Shown piece by piece: positions 24,798 through 32,446 of a stretch of DNA of 36,272 nt. The notes under the pieces are model-generated. The model did no database searches. It saw only the letters and a list, made by a program, of their open reading frames with translations, and was not told where the DNA came from. Position 1 is the stretch's first letter. The number at the start of each line of letters is the position of its first letter. The DNA lies in contig JARLFY010000057.1 in NCBI GenBank assembly GCA_031296325.1, positions 1 to 36,272 on the forward strand, given 5' to 3'. Both the position numbers and the translations under genes were made by a program. Source of the DNA: Acidobacteriaceae bacterium (GTDB lineage: Bacteria; Acidobacteriota; Terriglobia; Terriglobales; Acidobacteriaceae).

Positions 24798-26414
24798 TTG
24801 CATCTAGAGAGAGCGAAGTCGGCAGGGATGGGAAAGCGGCGCGGGATTCAGGATTTGAGCCGGAGTGCCGGACGCGTAATTGCGATGGCGGGGCTGGCCG
24901 TAGCATTGGCGGCGATAACCGGGTGCGGAAGTACCTATCGGCCGGTCGTGAGTGCGATCGGAGTGGTAGGCCCAGCGGCACAGCCGACCAAATACGCGAT
25001 CGCAATATCGAGCGCCAGCAGCTCATCCAACGGGCTGATGACGATGGTCGATTTCTCCGGCGACACGGTGATGGTGACGGCGACTCTCGGCGTTAATCCG
25101 TATTATCTGGCGCTGAACTCGGGTGGAACCAGAGGCTATACGCTGAACAGCGACAAGACGATGACCTCCTTTGTGATCAGCACCTCGTTGATCTCCAGTC
25201 AGGTTCAGGAGTCGACGCTGCCAACGGGATCAAACCCCATAAGCATCTTTGAAGCCAGTTCGACCTACGTCACGGACACGGGGATCAATGCCATCGATGA
25301 AATGATCGGAACGCCCCCAGCGCTCCAGCAGGAGCTTCCCATCGGCGCAGGATTTACTCCGGTCTATGTCGTTGGGCAATCGGCTGCGTCGCGGTACTAC
25401 GCCATCAACCAGTCGACCAACGCTGGCCTTCCCGGGCAGGTCTCGGCGATTGAAGCGCTGAACAACACCATCTCGACGACTCTTCCCGTGGGAGTCAAGC
25501 CGGTCTATGGGGTGATGACGATCGATGGACGACGCGCCTATATTCTGAATCAGACCGACGGAACGGTTTCGGTTATCAATGCGCAGACCAACGCGCTTGA
25601 TCAGTTTCCGGACAGCCTGAACACCTTCAAAATTACTGGATTTTCAATTGCGAACAACGTCATAACCTTCACGGCAGCCAATACGTTGAAGGCGGGAATG
25701 AGCGTTCTGATCAAGGGACTTTCTACGGGAACCTACTTGAACGGACAGACCCTGACGGTGCTATCGTCCAGTTCGACTCAATTTACGGCTTCCTTTAGCA
25801 ATGCCAATGTTGCCTCCACTGTAGACGCAGGCACGGCGGCTGAATTGACCAGCACAATTCCGGTCGGAAGCCAGCCCGTATGGGCGGATCTTGCCCCTGC
25901 GCTCAACGAACTGGTCGTGGCCAATGAGGGAGACGGAACGAATCCCGGCTCAGTCTCGCTTGTGAATGTTCCGCTCTGCACGGCGACGACGCTGGTCAGC
26001 AATGCGAACTGCGATGCCAATAACCCGATTGACGCAACCAGCTTCGGGCAGTTGATCAAGACGATTCCCGTGGGAGTCAATCCGATCATGGTTTCGGTGC
26101 TGAGCGACGACACGCGCGCCTATGTGGCCAACGCGGGCAATCCCAATCTGCCCTGTGCTGCCACGGCCTCGGCTACCACAACGACCTGCACGATCTCGGT
26201 GGTAAATCTGACGACCAACACGGTGACGGCGACGATCCCCATCAGCGGGCATCCAGCCTACATTGCAACGTCCAATGCCACGCCAACCGGCAAGGTCTAT
26301 GTGGTCTGCAAGGACTCTCAGGTCATGACGGTGATCGAGACCGACACGGACAGCATCGACACAACTATTCCGCTGCAAGGCTATGGCGTGAGCGTCCGAA
26401 TGACGGCTCAATAA
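24798..26414 (+). CDS. YncE-type beta-propeller lipoprotein with an inserted beta module
   Basis: 538 aa from TTG 24798, which has GGGAG 5 nt upstream. ATG 24828 (528 aa) is the alternative but has no SD at proper distance. The hydrophobic segment ends LAAITGC (lipobox, Cys43). The mature protein is a chain of blades of the YVTN/YncE type: short units ending in TIPVG or LPVG followed by strand pairs such as GRRAYILNQTDGTVSVINAQT and DDTRAYVANAGN, and GKVYVVCKDSQVMTVIETDTDSI at the end. Between two blades, residues about 275-347 form a separate Thr/Ser-rich module (ITGFSIANNVITFTAANT...LNGQTLTVLSSSSTQFTASF) that interrupts the repeat pattern. Probably a surface-exposed binding scaffold; the ligand is unknown. 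Confidence 0.8.
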   Translation: MHLERAKSAGMGKRRGIQDLSRSAGRVIAMAGLAVALAAITGCGSTYRPVVSAIGVVGPAAQPTKYAIAISSASSSSNGLMTMVDFSGDTVMVTATLGVNPYYLALNSGGTRGYTLNSDKTMTSFVISTSLISSQVQESTLPTGSNPISIFEASSTYVTDTGINAIDEMIGTPPALQQELPIGAGFTPVYVVGQSAASRYYAINQSTNAGLPGQVSAIEALNNTISTTLPVGVKPVYGVMTIDGRRAYILNQTDGTVSVINAQTNALDQFPDSLNTFKITGFSIANNVITFTAANTLKAGMSVLIKGLSTGTYLNGQTLTVLSSSSTQFTASFSNANVASTVDAGTAAELTSTIPVGSQPVWADLAPALNELVVANEGDGTNPGSVSLVNVPLCTATTLVSNANCDANNPIDATSFGQLIKTIPVGVNPIMVSVLSDDTRAYVANAGNPNLPCAATASATTTTCTISVVNLTTNTVTATIPISGHPAYIATSNATPTGKVYVVCKDSQVMTVIETDTDSIDTTIPLQGYGVSVRMTAQ

Positions 26415-26429
26415 GTTCGTTCACTCGAG

Positions 26430-26470
26430 CAACAAAGCGGCGTCTCCACTATGGAGACGCCGCTTTGTTG
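26430..26470. terminator. Perfect 18-bp hairpin terminator
   Basis: The left arm 26430-26447 and right arm 26453-26470 pair perfectly around a 5-nt loop (ACTAT); TTGTG follows on the plus strand. Serves the propeller gene and may act in both directions. Confidence 0.85.
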
Positions 26471-26495
26471 TTGTGTTCGTAGTTTGTTGAGGTTA

Positions 26496-26582
26496 TCGGG
26501 CCTTCAGCCCTTGTTCGTTGTGCTGTACATAACCCTAGGGCTGCGCCCTAGGCTGGTATAGAACTGGTCTTTGGCCCTTGGT
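26496..26582 (+). repeat. Family-2 hairpin repeat
   Basis: TCGGGCCTTCAGCCCTTG at the left, a central perfect stem CCTAGGG-CTGCG-CCCTAGG (26534-26552), CTGGTATAGAACTGG, then TTTGGCCCTTGG at the right. The GGGCC and GGCCC ends can pair. A family-1 repeat starts within 2 bp of its end. Confidence 0.85.
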
Positions 26583-26583
26583 T

Positions 26584-26702
26584 TAGAGCGGTTCTCGTAA
26601 TGCTGTAACCGTCGTCGAAGGAAGGAAGGAAAGCAGATTCCTCCGCTTCGCTACGAAATGACAAACAAATTGGTCTAGAGCAATTCAAAAAACACTGCTC
26701 TA
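26584..26702 (+). repeat. Family-1 repeat; right end supplies a stop codon
   Basis: TAGAGCGGTTCTCGTAATGC at the left, a core AGCAGATTCC...GAAATGACAAACAAA (26632-26669), TAGAGCAATT, and the right end TGCTCTA. On the minus strand the terminal TAG (26702-26700) is the stop codon of the gene that ends there. Confidence 0.85.
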
Positions 26703-27422
26703 GTGAGAGGCTGGCGCGCTGGCCTGTGGCTCTGCGGGTTTAGGTGAACTCGACTGGTACCCGACAGGGATTCTGAACAAACCGAGGTCCGGCTCCTCCC
26801 GAACGACGTGGCTCAACGTGCTGACCGAGTCGGTCTTGCTGCGCGCGTCATGAGTCTTGGTCAGCAACGTCAATTGCAGATCGGGGGACGCCCACTTCTC
26901 CGAGGAGGTTTCGGTGTCTTCCATGCCGACGCCGGGTTTGCGGTTCGTTATGAGTTCGCCGATCACCACAACCCCTTCCACCTCTTTCTTTCCCAGCGGC
27001 TGAACATCCTGCACCAGCCCGGCTCTTTCGATGTGCTTGGGCTTGGCCTGCTCCGCCTGCTGAATCTGCTGCTCGGTCGTCATGGTCGAAGCTTTGAGGG
27101 CTGCAATATTCGGGTTCGATCTGATGGTGTAGGTCTTCTTCCCGGGATAGAGCTGGATGAATTGATGGTTTGGCACATCGACGATGAAGATCTGCTCTGG
27201 CTCGCTTGCGCCGGGCTTCCAGGACTCCTGATACACACTTCCATCGCTGTTTCTAGCGATCTTTCCGCTCACCACACGAGTTCCATTGCCGTCGGTGATG
27301 GACAGGGTATTGACCGCCTGAAAGGGAGCATTCGGCAGCGGCGGTACCGCCATCATCTGTGCCTTTAGAGCGGAAGCGCCTAACGACAATCCGCCAACAA
27401 CGAGTAAAACTTTGCGTAACAT
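26700..27422 (-). CDS. Exported protein of unknown function
   Basis: 240 aa from the ATG at 27422, chosen because GGAGG lies 5 nt upstream; a TTG one codon earlier is less likely. Signal peptide MLRKVLLVVGGLSLGASALKAQ. The mature protein has a beta-rich N-terminal half (GTRVVSGKIARNSDGSVYQESW; QIFIVDVPNHQFIQLYPGKKTYTI), then a Gln/Lys-rich helix-prone segment (about 113-128) and a further beta part (GVVVIGELITNRK; LQLTLLTKTHDARS). It ends in a Pro/Ala/Ser tail. This is the general plan of periplasmic proteins that act as carriers or sensors, but no family is recognised. The stop codon comes from the family-1 repeat, so the natural C-terminus may have been altered by the repeat. Confidence 0.65.
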   Translation of the reverse strand: MLRKVLLVVGGLSLGASALKAQMMAVPPLPNAPFQAVNTLSITDGNGTRVVSGKIARNSDGSVYQESWKPGASEPEQIFIVDVPNHQFIQLYPGKKTYTIRSNPNIAALKASTMTTEQQIQQAEQAKPKHIERAGLVQDVQPLGKKEVEGVVVIGELITNRKPGVGMEDTETSSEKWASPDLQLTLLTKTHDARSKTDSVSTLSHVVREEPDLGLFRIPVGYQSSSPKPAEPQASAPASH

Positions 27423-27559
27423 CAATACCTCCGTCGGTATGTTTCGATGCCAGTATAGTTCAGCGATAGAGTCGCTGGCATTGCTGCCGGGCGGAATCAG
27501 ATCTAACGCAGGAAATAATTCCCGCAGAGAACCCAGCGGTTGTACGCTTTTGAGCGGGC

Positions 27560-27672
27560 GAGAGTATTTTCAGTGATGGGATAGGGTATCACGACGCTAA
27601 GAAAATGCGGGGATTCTTCGCTTCGTTCCGGATGACCATTAACTTCTGGTCAGTCCTTCGAGAAATGCTCTA
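27560..27672 (+). repeat. Family-1 repeat (GCGGGG core variant)
   Basis: The left end has decayed to AGAGTATTTTCAGTGATGGG. The core is GCGGGGATTCTTCGCTTCG, then CCGGATGACC. Right end GAAATGCTCTA. It lies 50 bp before the GH78 start and fills most of the gap 27423-27721; the remaining 27430-27555 shows no gene. Confidence 0.75.
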
Positions 27673-27721
27673 GACTTTTTAGTACATTCAACAGCTACGC
27701 ACCCACTCAGGAGAATCACGC

Positions 27722-30211
27722 GTGTTCACAGATTGCAGATGCATTGCCCAACGTGCGGCCTTGATTGCCGCTCTCATCTTCGTCGCTTGTCCAGCCGTTG
27801 GGTTCGCCGCGCCGCCAATCGCTTCGGCCAGGATCATCTCTCCCGCCACGCCCTTTGCTTCTGACGCACACTGGATCGTCGCGCCTGCCACCACGTCTGC
27901 TGCATCCGCACCCACAGTCGCTTCTGCGCCACTGCCGATCTTCCGCCGCAGCTTCACTGTGCGCGGGAAGATTACCTCGGCGACGCTCTACATCTCCGGC
28001 CTTGGGCAGTTCGAGGCGCACCTCAACGGAAAGAACGTTACGCAAGCCTTGCTCACTCCCGGCTGGAGCGACTATCGCAAGCGCGTTTACTACGACTCGT
28101 ACGACGTGACCAGACTCGTCATTCCGGGGGAGAACGCGCTCGGCGTGATGCTGGGCAACGGCATGTACAACGTCTTCTCGCCCGAGAATCGCTACACGAA
28201 GTTTCGCCGGTCGTTTGGTCAGCCAAAGCTGATCGCCTCACTGGTGCTGCGTTATTCCGACGGAACTCAGCAGCGCATCGTCTCCGATGGTGCGTGGAAG
28301 ACGACTCCCGGCCCTATCAGCTACGCCAACATCTACGGCGGCGAGGACTACGATGCGCGACAGGAGCAGCCCGGATGGGACGCTCCCCGCTTCGACGACA
28401 AGGGCTGGACTGCGGCGAGTGAGGTCGACGGCCCCGGCGGCGAACTCCAGCCCGAGACGATCCCTCCGGTCGTCGCCAACGAGAGCTACGCGCCGGTCGC
28501 GGTCACGCATCCCAAGCCCGGCATCACCGTCTACGACCTCGGCCAGAATATGGCGGGCTGGCCAGAGATCGAAGCGCAGGGCACGCGCGGCGACTCGATC
28601 CGCCTGCTTCCCGGCGAACTGGTCGATGCAACCGGACTGGTAACCCAGCGCAGCGGCGGAGCCTCGGCGAAGAATCCCGACTACTCGACCTACACGCTGC
28701 GGGGAGGCGGAGTCGAGACGTGGCATCCCCGCTTCAGCTACACCGGATTCCGTTACGTGCAGGTCGAATTTAATGGGCCTGCTGCCGAGATAGCTCCGCC
28801 CGTCATCCGCAGATTCGCCGGAAGATTTCTGCACGACGACTTCGCTGTGGACGGACAGTTCAACTCGTCGAGCGATCTGCTGAACCGCATTCACACGCTG
28901 ATCGACCGAGCGATTCTGTCGAACAGCTACTCGGTTCTCACCGACTGTCCGACGCGCGAGAAGCTGGGCTGGTTGGAACAGACGCACCTTGCGGGCGCGT
29001 CCATCATGTACAACTACAACGTCGCCAGCCTCTACGCCAAACAGGCCGCAGACATGCGCGACGCGCAGACCCCCGACGGCCTCGTTCCCGACATTGCGCC
29101 CGAGTACACTGTCTTCCACGGCGGCTTTCGCGACTCGCCCGAGTGGGGCGCGGCGGCGATCCTGAGTCCGTGGCAGGCCTACCAGTTCTACGGCGATCTC
29201 GACCTGTTGCGCGACCAGTACCCCGCCATGCAGCGCTACGCGGCCTATCTGCGCAGCAAGGCGCAGGATCATATTCTCGCCTACGGGCTGGGCGACTGGT
29301 ACGACATTGGCCCGAAGAACCCCGGACTCTCGCAGCTCACCAGCCCCGGCGTTACCGCAACCGCGATCTACTATCAGTCCCTGACTACGCTGGCCGGTGT
29401 TGCCAGCCAGCTCAAGCATTTCGACGAGGCGAATAACGATGGGATTGAAGCCGAACAGGTGAAGGATGCCTTCAATAAGCGCTTCTTCCACGCCGAAACC
29501 AACCAGTACGACACCGGATCGCAGACCGCCAACGCAATGGCGCTGGCGCTTCAAATCGTTCCCGGCGATCACTATGCCGAGGTCCTCGATAACCTCGTCG
29601 CCGACATTCACGCGCACGGAGACCACGTTACGGCGGGAGATGTGGGCTTCCACTACGTCGTCCGCGCGTTGACCGACGGAGGCCGCTCCGACGTTCTCTA
29701 CGCCATGCTGATGCGCACCGACAAGCCGAGCTATGGCGACCAGCTCGCCCACGGCGCAACCACGCTCACCGAGGCATGGGACACCAACCCCACCTCGTCG
29801 CAGAACCACTTCATGCTGGGCCACGCCGAGGAGTGGTTCTATCGCGGTCTGGCGGGCATTCGCTTTGATCTCGAATATTCCAACCGATCCGAGCAGGTCA
29901 TCGTTCAGCCCGCCGTGGTGGGCGATCTCACACACGTCTCCGCGAGCTACAACTCGAAGCTGGGCCGCATCGCCAGCGCGTGGTCGCGCGCAGGAGACAA
30001 ACTGACGATGGAGGTAACGCTCCCCGTTACAGGCCGCATCGTCATTCCAGAGGCGTTCAGCAAGGATATTCTGCTCGACGGCAAACCCGTCGCATCGACC
30101 AAAGCCGTTCGTGTTCCCCGCGCCAGCAGCTTCGACGGAAAAATCAGCTATTCAGAGAATCCGACCTATCAACTTCCAACCGGAACTTACCACATCGAGT
30201 CGCACCGCTGA
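27722..30211 (+). CDS. Secreted alpha-L-rhamnosidase, GH78
   Basis: Releases terminal L-rhamnose from glycosides and pectic chains. 829 aa. GTG 27722 is the start, with AGGAGA 7 nt upstream; a signal peptide follows (AALIAALIFVACPAVGFAA). The N-terminal rhamnosidase domain (about 78-150) reads FRRSFTVRGKITSATLYISGLGQFEAHLNG...TPGWSDYRKRVYYDSYDVT. A second beta domain includes VYDLGQNMAGW. The (alpha/alpha)6 catalytic domain starts near 395. Conserved DCPTREKLGWLEQ (from Asp408, with Glu413) and the C-terminal TLTEAWDTNPTSSQNHFMLG with Glu684 match the catalytic regions of GH78, where a Glu pair acts as acid and base. A C-terminal beta sandwich follows. Convergent with the GH43 gene, with a family-1 repeat between them. 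Confidence 0.93.
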   Translation: MFTDCRCIAQRAALIAALIFVACPAVGFAAPPIASARIISPATPFASDAHWIVAPATTSAASAPTVASAPLPIFRRSFTVRGKITSATLYISGLGQFEAHLNGKNVTQALLTPGWSDYRKRVYYDSYDVTRLVIPGENALGVMLGNGMYNVFSPENRYTKFRRSFGQPKLIASLVLRYSDGTQQRIVSDGAWKTTPGPISYANIYGGEDYDARQEQPGWDAPRFDDKGWTAASEVDGPGGELQPETIPPVVANESYAPVAVTHPKPGITVYDLGQNMAGWPEIEAQGTRGDSIRLLPGELVDATGLVTQRSGGASAKNPDYSTYTLRGGGVETWHPRFSYTGFRYVQVEFNGPAAEIAPPVIRRFAGRFLHDDFAVDGQFNSSSDLLNRIHTLIDRAILSNSYSVLTDCPTREKLGWLEQTHLAGASIMYNYNVASLYAKQAADMRDAQTPDGLVPDIAPEYTVFHGGFRDSPEWGAAAILSPWQAYQFYGDLDLLRDQYPAMQRYAAYLRSKAQDHILAYGLGDWYDIGPKNPGLSQLTSPGVTATAIYYQSLTTLAGVASQLKHFDEANNDGIEAEQVKDAFNKRFFHAETNQYDTGSQTANAMALALQIVPGDHYAEVLDNLVADIHAHGDHVTAGDVGFHYVVRALTDGGRSDVLYAMLMRTDKPSYGDQLAHGATTLTEAWDTNPTSSQNHFMLGHAEEWFYRGLAGIRFDLEYSNRSEQVIVQPAVVGDLTHVSASYNSKLGRIASAWSRAGDKLTMEVTLPVTGRIVIPEAFSKDILLDGKPVASTKAVRVPRASSFDGKISYSENPTYQLPTGTYHIESHR

Positions 30212-30216
30212 GGGTT

Positions 30217-30302
30217 CAGAGAATCTTCAGCGATGAGGTAAGGTATCGCGCTACGAGCAAAATGCGGGGATTCTTCGCTTCGCTCAGAATGACAAACAAA
30301 GC
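30217..30302 (+). repeat. Family-1 repeat, right-truncated, between GH78 and GH43
   Basis: Left part CAGAGAATCTTCAGCGATGA, then GGTATCGCGCTACGAGCAAA, core GCGGGGATTCTTCGCTTCGC and TCAGAATGACAAACAAA. No GCTCTA end. It lies between the two convergent stop codons, so it may act in termination; no other terminator is seen here. Confidence 0.75.
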
Positions 30303-30306
30303 GACC

Positions 30307-31404
30307 TCAATGCGTTGCAGTACCTGCTGCGTTGTCGCCGGCGATGGGCCAGCCGTCCGCCGACCAAGATAGTGGACGGATGTCCAGATGCGAGCGTCCG
30401 TCGAGTGAGAGATTCGCCTCGTAGTGGATACTGAATCGCTCGGGGGCGGCGACGTTGTCGTAGTCCAGCACCCGTCCGAAGTGGCCGGGACCGATGCGTT
30501 GCGCGTCGGAGGCGAGGAAGAGCGAGCCTCCGCCCGTCGTCATCGGCTTTCCCTCGCGGTCGAGGTACGGTCCGGTGATCGCGCGGGCGCGTCCTACGCG
30601 GATGTTGTAGGTGCTGTCCTTGCCCTTGCAGCAGCTTCCGTGATTCACAAACAGGTAGTAATAGCCGCCGTAGAAGATGAGGTCCGAGGCCTCGGACTCG
30701 CGCGCCGTGGCGATGGCCGCGCCCAGTTTGTTCGGCTCCAGCGCAAGGCCGGTCTTGGGGTCGAGTTGGGTGACGCGAATACTGCCGTGGTACGAGCCGT
30801 AACAGACCCAGAGCGTTCCGTCGGGAGCGAGAATCACGCCGGGATCAATGGCGTTCAGGTCTTCCGTCCCGTCGGATGTAACCACCACGCCGCGATCCGT
30901 CCACTTGTATGCCGGATCCTTCGGATCGAGAACCGGGTTGGTAATCAGGCCAATCGCCGACTGGAACGATCCCCAGCTCGACACCGCATAGTAGAGATAA
31001 AACTGGTCGCCAACGCGAACAATATCCGGTGCCCAGACGTTTGCGCCGCTGTTCTTCGGCACTGCGGCGTGAACCTCGTCGGGAATCTGCGCGAAGACGC
31101 TGCCCTCGCGCGTCCACGTCACCCGATCCGGCGAAGAGTAGAACGGAATCCCGCGCCCGGTCGAGTAGACGTAATATTTGCCATGGAAGCGCACGACCGT
31201 CGAAGGATCGTGCAGCCCGGGCATTCCGACCACCGGAACGCCGATTGCAGGCCCACGCGGCGCAGCCTGTTGCACCGGAACCGGCGCTACAACCGGCGCA
31301 GACGAAGCTCCTGTTTGCGAGACTCCCTGCATCGCAACCGTAAATACGACACCCGCCCGTATTGCCTTCGAGATGATCTTCCGCAACCCAACCTGCAAGT
31401 TCAT
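30307..31404 (-). CDS. Secreted GH43-family arabinan endo-1,5-alpha-L-arabinosidase
   Basis: Cleaves alpha-1,5-arabinan, a pectin side chain; five-bladed propeller enzyme. 365 aa from the ATG at 31404, which has AGGAG 5 nt upstream. The frame opens 7 codons earlier, but that start has no SD. A signal peptide (about 1-35) is followed by an Ala/Pro/Val-rich linker. Catalytic residues of the GH43 clan are visible: Asp66 in LHDPS (base), Asp187 in NAIDPG (pKa modulator) and Glu238 in ESEASD (acid). WAPDI, GRGIPFYSSPD and FVNHGSCCKG are typical arabinanase segments. Debranching arabinofuranosidase activity cannot be excluded within GH43. Convergent with GH78. Confidence 0.9.
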   Translation of the reverse strand: MNLQVGLRKIISKAIRAGVVFTVAMQGVSQTGASSAPVVAPVPVQQAAPRGPAIGVPVVGMPGLHDPSTVVRFHGKYYVYSTGRGIPFYSSPDRVTWTREGSVFAQIPDEVHAAVPKNSGANVWAPDIVRVGDQFYLYYAVSSWGSFQSAIGLITNPVLDPKDPAYKWTDRGVVVTSDGTEDLNAIDPGVILAPDGTLWVCYGSYHGSIRVTQLDPKTGLALEPNKLGAAIATARESEASDLIFYGGYYYLFVNHGSCCKGKDSTYNIRVGRARAITGPYLDREGKPMTTGGGSLFLASDAQRIGPGHFGRVLDYDNVAAPERFSIHYEANLSLDGRSHLDIRPLSWSADGWPIAGDNAAGTATH

Positions 31405-31475
31405 GAACTCTCCTGATTCCTTCATTTGAATATTATTGCCAGTGTCCTGTTTCTAAAATTCGCGGCAGAATCAGG

Positions 31476-31563
31476 TCGGGCCTTCAGCCCTTGGTCTATT
31501 AGTTGGGCGTCTACCCAGACCTTCGGTCTGGGCTGGTATGGGACGGGCCGCTGGCCCTTGGTT
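31476..31563 (+). repeat. Family-2 hairpin repeat
   Basis: TCGGGCCTTCAGCCCTTGGT at the left, the central stem CCCAGAC-CTTCG-GTCTGGG (31514-31532), GGCTGGTATGGGACGGGCC, then TGGCCCTTGG. It lies about 72 bp upstream of the GH43 start and is followed directly by a family-1 repeat. Confidence 0.85.
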
Positions 31564-31683
31564 CTATGTTATTGGAATATTTGGGTGATGGGGTAGAGCG
31601 TGATGGGGTGAGCAAAAGCAGATTCCTCCGCTTCGCTGCGGAATGACAAACAAATCAATTTACATAACGCTCAAAATGCTCTA
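31564..31683 (+). repeat. Family-1 repeat; right end supplies a stop codon
   Basis: The left end is decayed (TTATTGGAATATTTGGGTG, ATGGGG), with an internal TAGAGCGTGATGGGG at 31594. Core AGCAGATTCC...GCGGAATGACAAACAAA (31618-31654), right end CAAAATGCTCTA. The terminal TAG on the minus strand (31683-31681) is the stop codon of the following minus-strand gene. Confidence 0.8.
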
Positions 31684-32163
31684 ACGCTGGCGTTCGCGGC
31701 GCCGCGCACGGACAAAGCTGCTGACGCAGAAGTAGCCGAAGATCGCCAACATCACCAGCGCGCCTAGTAATTGCTTCTCCCCCTCCGAGCGAGTCGCCAT
31801 CAGATTCACTCCCGACGCGTGGGCCGCAATCAAGTGCCACTGAGCCCGCAGACGCCAGACCGATCCCAGAGCAAAGAGCGCGAAGATTCCAAAAAAGACT
31901 CCGGTAACCTCCAGCCAAAGCACTGCGGAGAGACGCACTATCGGCCTCCACGTCGCCTCGACAAAGCGTCGCATGGCGCGGCGCAATCTGGAGATAAACC
32001 CCGCTGGCTGGGTTGACTGCGCCGGACCGCTCGCGCTTCGGGGCGCAGAATGGCTTGCCGCCGTCGCATTGCTGGCAGCCGCCGCATCAATCGTCGACGA
32101 CATCGTCTTTACCGCTTGTCGCGCTCCAGAGCCTAGCGCTCGTCCCAAACGAACCGCATCCAT
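31681..32163 (-). CDS. Small membrane protein of unknown function
   Basis: 160 aa. The N-terminal about 50 residues are Ala/Ser-rich and polar. A basic stretch (FISRLRRAMRRFVEATWRP) precedes two hydrophobic helices (about 80-103, VLWLEVTGVFFGIFALFALGSVW, and about 131-148, LLGALVMLAIFGYFCVSSF). The C-terminus is strongly basic (RARRRERQR), so both ends are probably cytoplasmic. Family not recognised. The start ATG has TACACT exactly 6 nt upstream and no SD, as in ypdA and ctaA. The stop codon is part of the repeat at 31564-31683. Confidence 0.7.
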   Translation of the reverse strand: MDAVRLGRALGSGARQAVKTMSSTIDAAAASNATAASHSAPRSASGPAQSTQPAGFISRLRRAMRRFVEATWRPIVRLSAVLWLEVTGVFFGIFALFALGSVWRLRAQWHLIAAHASGVNLMATRSEGEKQLLGALVMLAIFGYFCVSSFVRARRRERQR

Positions 32164-32169
32164 TCCCGC

Positions 32170-32175
32170 AGTGTA
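32170..32175 (-). promoter_or_regulatory. -10 box of the 160-aa membrane protein gene, leaderless type
   Basis: TACACT on the minus strand, 6 nt (GCGGGA) before the ATG at 32163. The -35 is weak (TTCGCT with a 17-bp spacer). Confidence 0.4.
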
Positions 32176-32446
32176 GCCTGTCGCGCCTGCTCAGCGAAAG
32201 TCTTACCATCCCATGCGCAGAATTGCTCCATCATCCACGAGACCAAAACCTGCTCTGTTGCATCAAACCAGCAGTAGAGCTTGCATTGCAGCGGATTCCT
32301 CCCCGGCGTATTCTAGGGGTAGAAAGGTCTGATGGATTGCTGGCTTTGGGGCCAGAGAGCCCAAGGATCAAAGAGATTGACCCGCAATGCCGTTCCCGCC
32401 GATGAACCTCTTCGCAGAGGAAGACGTTTCAGGGTAGGAATACCCG

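Noticed and set aside
28238..29935. 565-codon minus-strand frame opposite GH78
   Set aside because: Antisense shadow; the GH78 frame is unequivocal.
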